Source: Lentimicrobiaceae bacterium
GTDB taxonomy: Bacteria; Bacteroidota; Bacteroidia; Bacteroidales; SKPS01
Assembly: GCA_007119395.1 (NCBI GenBank)
Contig: SKPS01000022.1
Location: 1 to 8,807, forward strand
Length of the DNA stretch: 8,807 nucleotides
Reading direction: 5' to 3'
Both the position numbers and the translations under genes were made by a program. Positions 5,853 through 8,807 of the stretch are shown here, piece after piece (positions within the stretch are counted from its first letter, which is position 1; each line of letters starts with the position of its first letter). The notes below the pieces were generated by a model. It worked only from the letters and a program-made list of their open reading frames with translations, searched no databases and was not told the origin of the DNA.

Positions 5853-8807
5853 TCACTTCTGACTGTCGCGGATGATCAACAGCGACCGATGCAGGTAAGT
5901 GGTTCCGGTATTAAGGCTGAGTTTGGCCATGTAGATTCCGGGTGGCAAAAGGCTGGTTTCAACGGTATGGTGGTGCTCCCCGGCATCCAGGGGCTGATGA
6001 ATTGGTTCAGCCACTTTTCGCCCGGTCAGGTCAAACAACTCCAGCACCACCTTTCCTCTGACTGGAATACTGAATCCAAAAGTGGTGTGTTGTAAAAAAG
6101 GGTTGGGTGAGTTTTTCAGGGTTATGTTATCACCGTTGATGAGTGCTGATTGTACACCGGTTGTTGTTTCGATGGTTTCTATATGCAGTAAGGCATTCGG
6201 TATAACCAGGTTGTCTCCGTCAGCAAGTTCGTTTAGAGGATCGGGGGCCAGTGTAAAGGCGATGCTCTCATCGGGCGCCGGGTTGCTGAGGGTTCGTACT
6301 GATAGGGTAAGCAGCGTATCGCCGGTTGTAAGCTGCAAAGGCAGTTGGTTGTACCAGCCAATGCGAACTATGCCATTTTGTACAGTGAAAGGTATGCTGC
6401 CGCGGTTGTTGCCCAGGATCACATCTGTTACTTCGGCTTTGGCGGCAGGATAGTGTAACACCAGCGAGAGGGCAGCCACTTCCATGTCGAAGCCGGCAGT
6501 GATGGGGAGAAGGATCTCAGCAACAGGATGCGCGATAATGGGTGATCCATCCTGCTGCATCACCACATAACCTCCGGATTTTGACCCTGCCGGAATGAAG
6601 CTGCGATTGAAATCGCCTGTAACCAGAGCGTAAAAGTTTTCTGTTTGACTGCCCGTAACGTTGACCTCCAGGGTGCCCGGGAAAACCGGGGTGAACGTCT
6701 GGCCGGTGGTGGTCTCTCCCGCTTTCCAGAAAACCCAATCTGAGGCAAAAGGGATCCCCTGGTTGCCGTTTGTGATGAAATGTGCCAGGATCAGTGATGC
6801 ATCAGCACCATCAATAAAACCATCACGCGATCCCGGACCAACATCTCCTGCCAGAAACCTTACCGTTTCAAGAGGGTACGGCGCGACACCATAACTGTTT
6901 GCCTGTGCCGCATCGGTGGCATTGATGCCCCCCACAGGCATGGTAGAAACGAAAGTGACTTCGTATGTGCCGGGACACATATTTTCTATTTCGTAACCCC
7001 CATTGTTGTCCGTTGTAGCCTGGTATTGAAGGTTGTTGCCCGTGAGTATGATGTGTACATTTTCCATCGGGGTAAGCAAGGTGTTGTAGTAGTTTACAAT
7101 GCCACTGACCGTATGTCCGCAAGGCCTCAGTATCTCCACATCGTCAATATACCAATAGTCAAACTGATACAGGTCGCCGGTAATAACAAAAGCGATATAA
7201 GTATTGGGGCTGTTGAGGTTGTGCTGGATGTTGGTGTTGACCACGGCTGGCCCGATGTTGCCATTGCCACTTGAAGCAAACCAAGCTTCATCGGTCCAGT
7301 TCGTCAGGTCCGTGCTTGACTGTATCCGGATCGTCATACCGGCCCCCCAGTCTTCAAACCGGTGCCGGAACTCCAGTTGCAGCAAAGAATCGCCGACGGT
7401 GTTAAGAGCCGGTGTGATCAGCCTGGATGTGCCGGGGTTCACATTGGCCCATGAGGCCATCATCTCATTGGCACTGCCACCAGCATGGTTCGAATTGGAC
7501 ACACTCCAGCGCTCTGCAATGTTCACACCCATGTTCTGAGTGCTCCAGCATGAGGGTATTGCCGGTGTGTTAAAACTCTCTGCAACAGGGAGTGCCAATG
7601 GAACACAAGGAACAGGAGGTGTTCTGTATAACGATACCACACCTTTGGTCTCCCGAAGCGTTCTGGCGTTATCTCCGTCATTGGCATGGCCTGTGGGAAA
7701 ACCCTGGTGGGTGATCAAGGGATCAGAAAAGTATGGCACACGGGTGTGCGAGGTGTTGTCAGCAAAATACTGTCCGCCGGTGTAGGTCATCACAGAACAG
7801 AACTTACCGTTGTTGGCACCTGTCCACCTCCAGCCGGCAGAATAGGAGAACAACCCCGGGCCGGGTTGAACATTCTGGTCTTTGTGGTGGTGCGCACCCA
7901 TGTTGTGCCCTATCTCATGAACAAAGGTGTATGTCCAACTGCTTTGCTGCACTCTGGTGAGAGAAAATCCGTATGCCGGTGACCCTTGTGTATTGCTCAA
8001 CTGCCAGCCAAGACCACCTACCTCGCTGGTTACAATGAGAAAGGCCACCAGGTCGGCTCCATACATATCCCTTAGATCATGAACAGTGTCCATGTACCAG
8101 GGCGGGCCATTCTCCTGGTTGTTTGGGTCGAAATGTTCGTGGAATGTGAGCCTGTACAAGTCTGTCACCGCACTGGATGACTCGGTGTATTGAAGTTCGG
8201 CAGTGTGAACCAAATTAAGGTTGATCAGCGTATTGCTGTTGTCAAGCACAAGTTGTGATGTGGCCATAGTGGTACCGATGGTGTTGTGGATCCCCCCTTC
8301 ATTGGATGCAGCCCAGGCTGCCGCAGCGGGTGTGTACACTACCATGATATCAATGTCAACAGTGTCGCTGGGGCCGGGTGGCTGACCCGATATTTGAGGT
8401 AACATCTCCGGGGTGGTGTATGATTCAGGTTCCCCTGACGGCACAGAAGCCGGCCCGTGCGACGGACTTTTGCCGCTTTCAGGAGCAAATCGTTTCCGCG
8501 TCTCCTTCCGGCTGTCCGTAGGGTCTGGCACAGGTATCCCAAAGCCCTCAGGGATATGTGTGCCAAAAGTGTTTACCCGGCATATCAACCGGTTATGGTT
8601 GTGGGGTGAAGGCCTGGTGATATAGGTCTCAGAATACTCCGGAACATTCACAGCCAGAAACACTTTGCCCCCTGTTATGGAAAAGGTGGCATGGGCATGG
8701 TCAAAACCAATCAGCCTCAATAATACAGTTGAGGTGTTGTCTGTATAACTCTGTGCCCTCGTTACTTGCCCGTAAAAAACCCTGTCGTGAAACAGATCAA
8801 GAACAAC
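5853..8807 (-). CDS. Secreted reprolysin-like (M12B) zinc metalloprotease with T9SS sorting domain (5' end outside window)
   Basis: 984 codons are visible. The frame is open to base 8807, so the signal peptide and true start are missing. Numbering below starts at base 8720. Residues 1-70 and the upstream codons look like a propeptide; 71-119 is a basic then Pro-rich linker. The metalloprotease domain (about 121-366) has HEIGHNMGAHHH (268-279), i.e. HEXXHXXGXXH with zinc ligands H268, H272 and H278, catalytic E269, and a Met-turn at M311 (SVMTY). Next come a jelly-roll domain of the choice-of-anchor J type (371-534, ending FDYWYIDDVEI), a carboxypeptidase-regulatory-like beta sandwich (536-591), a dockerin-like segment (597-652; INATDAAQAN and DGFIDGADASLILAHF), a cohesin-like sandwich (about 733-848), and a T9SS type-A sorting domain (868-951; SPNPF ... 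PPGIYMAKL ... LLIIRD). It is an exported, probably surface-attached or released peptidase; the substrate is unknown. Confidence 0.92.
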   Translation of the reverse strand, partial: VVLDLFHDRVFYGQVTRAQSYTDNTSTVLLRLIGFDHAHATFSITGGKVFLAVNVPEYSETYITRPSPHNHNRLICRVNTFGTHIPEGFGIPVPDPTDSRKETRKRFAPESGKSPSHGPASVPSGEPESYTTPEMLPQISGQPPGPSDTVDIDIMVVYTPAAAAWAASNEGGIHNTIGTTMATSQLVLDNSNTLINLNLVHTAELQYTESSSAVTDLYRLTFHEHFDPNNQENGPPWYMDTVHDLRDMYGADLVAFLIVTSEVGGLGWQLSNTQGSPAYGFSLTRVQQSSWTYTFVHEIGHNMGAHHHKDQNVQPGPGLFSYSAGWRWTGANNGKFCSVMTYTGGQYFADNTSHTRVPYFSDPLITHQGFPTGHANDGDNARTLRETKGVVSLYRTPPVPCVPLALPVAESFNTPAIPSCWSTQNMGVNIAERWSVSNSNHAGGSANEMMASWANVNPGTSRLITPALNTVGDSLLQLEFRHRFEDWGAGMTIRIQSSTDLTNWTDEAWFASSGNGNIGPAVVNTNIQHNLNSPNTYIAFVITGDLYQFDYWYIDDVEILRPCGHTVSGIVNYYNTLLTPMENVHIILTGNNLQYQATTDNNGGYEIENMCPGTYEVTFVSTMPVGGINATDAAQANSYGVAPYPLETVRFLAGDVGPGSRDGFIDGADASLILAHFITNGNQGIPFASDWVFWKAGETTTGQTFTPVFPGTLEVNVTGSQTENFYALVTGDFNRSFIPAGSKSGGYVVMQQDGSPIIAHPVAEILLPITAGFDMEVAALSLVLHYPAAKAEVTDVILGNNRGSIPFTVQNGIVRIGWYNQLPLQLTTGDTLLTLSVRTLSNPAPDESIAFTLAPDPLNELADGDNLVIPNALLHIETIETTTGVQSALINGDNITLKNSPNPFLQHTTFGFSIPVRGKVVLELFDLTGRKVAEPIHQPLDAGEHHHTVETSLLPPGIYMAKLSLNTGTTYLHRSLLIIRDSQK

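Noticed and set aside
5501..5853. Possible insertion sequence or attachment site at the junction of gene ends
   Set aside because: No transposase or integrase, no matching terminal inverted repeats and no target-site duplication could be found; a simple deletion explains the orphan tail.
5853..8720. Start of the metalloprotease at the TTG codon at 8720
   Set aside because: The frame stays open without a stop to 8807, the upstream codons (e.g. DRVFYGQVTRAQ) continue plausible protein, and no signal peptide follows the TTG. The gene must start outside the window.

Overview
The window looks like a piece of a Bacteroidota chromosome. Three secreted proteins or remnants end in type IX secretion system (T9SS) type-A sorting domains (pattern F/SPNP, ...G-IY-x-x-K...). 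The promoters resemble the Bacteroidota TTG / TAnnTTTG type, and start codons lack strong Shine-Dalgarno sequences. The genus cannot be named from sequence alone. A redox operon for a multihaem reductase suggests an organism capable of anaerobic respiration on sulfur or nitrogen oxyanions.

Layout. (1) Bases 1-3302, minus strand: a compact three-gene operon. It encodes an octahaem c-type cytochrome of the tetrathionate reductase (OTR) family (3302-1710), a four-helix membrane cytochrome b (1692-985), and a tandem-rhodanese lipoprotein (988 to beyond base 1). The gaps are 17 bp and a 4-bp ATGA overlap, and a Bacteroidota-type promoter lies at 3340-3369. The inferred scheme is quinol -> cytochrome b -> octahaem reductase on the outer face of the inner membrane, with the rhodanese handling sulfane sulfur. 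(2) Bases 3303-3559: a divergent AT-rich intergenic region with the operon promoter, a weaker plus-strand promoter candidate and small inverted repeats. (3) Bases 3560-5674, plus strand: a secreted multi-domain adhesin-like protein with a T9SS sorting domain. Its reading frame runs about 48 codons past the normal end of that domain, straight through a strong terminator hairpin. (4) Bases 5675-5800, plus strand: an orphan tail of another T9SS sorting domain, with no gene attached. (5) Bases 5853-8807, minus strand: a large secreted zinc metalloprotease (reprolysin/M12B-like). It is followed by an anchor-J-type jelly roll, a carboxypeptidase-regulatory-like domain, dockerin-like and cohesin-like segments, and a T9SS sorting domain. 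Its 5' end lies outside the window.

The most interesting parts are the membrane-anchored octahaem reductase/cytochrome b/rhodanese module and the evidence of gene-end decay and recombination at 5528-5800. No RNA gene, CRISPR array or insertion sequence was seen.
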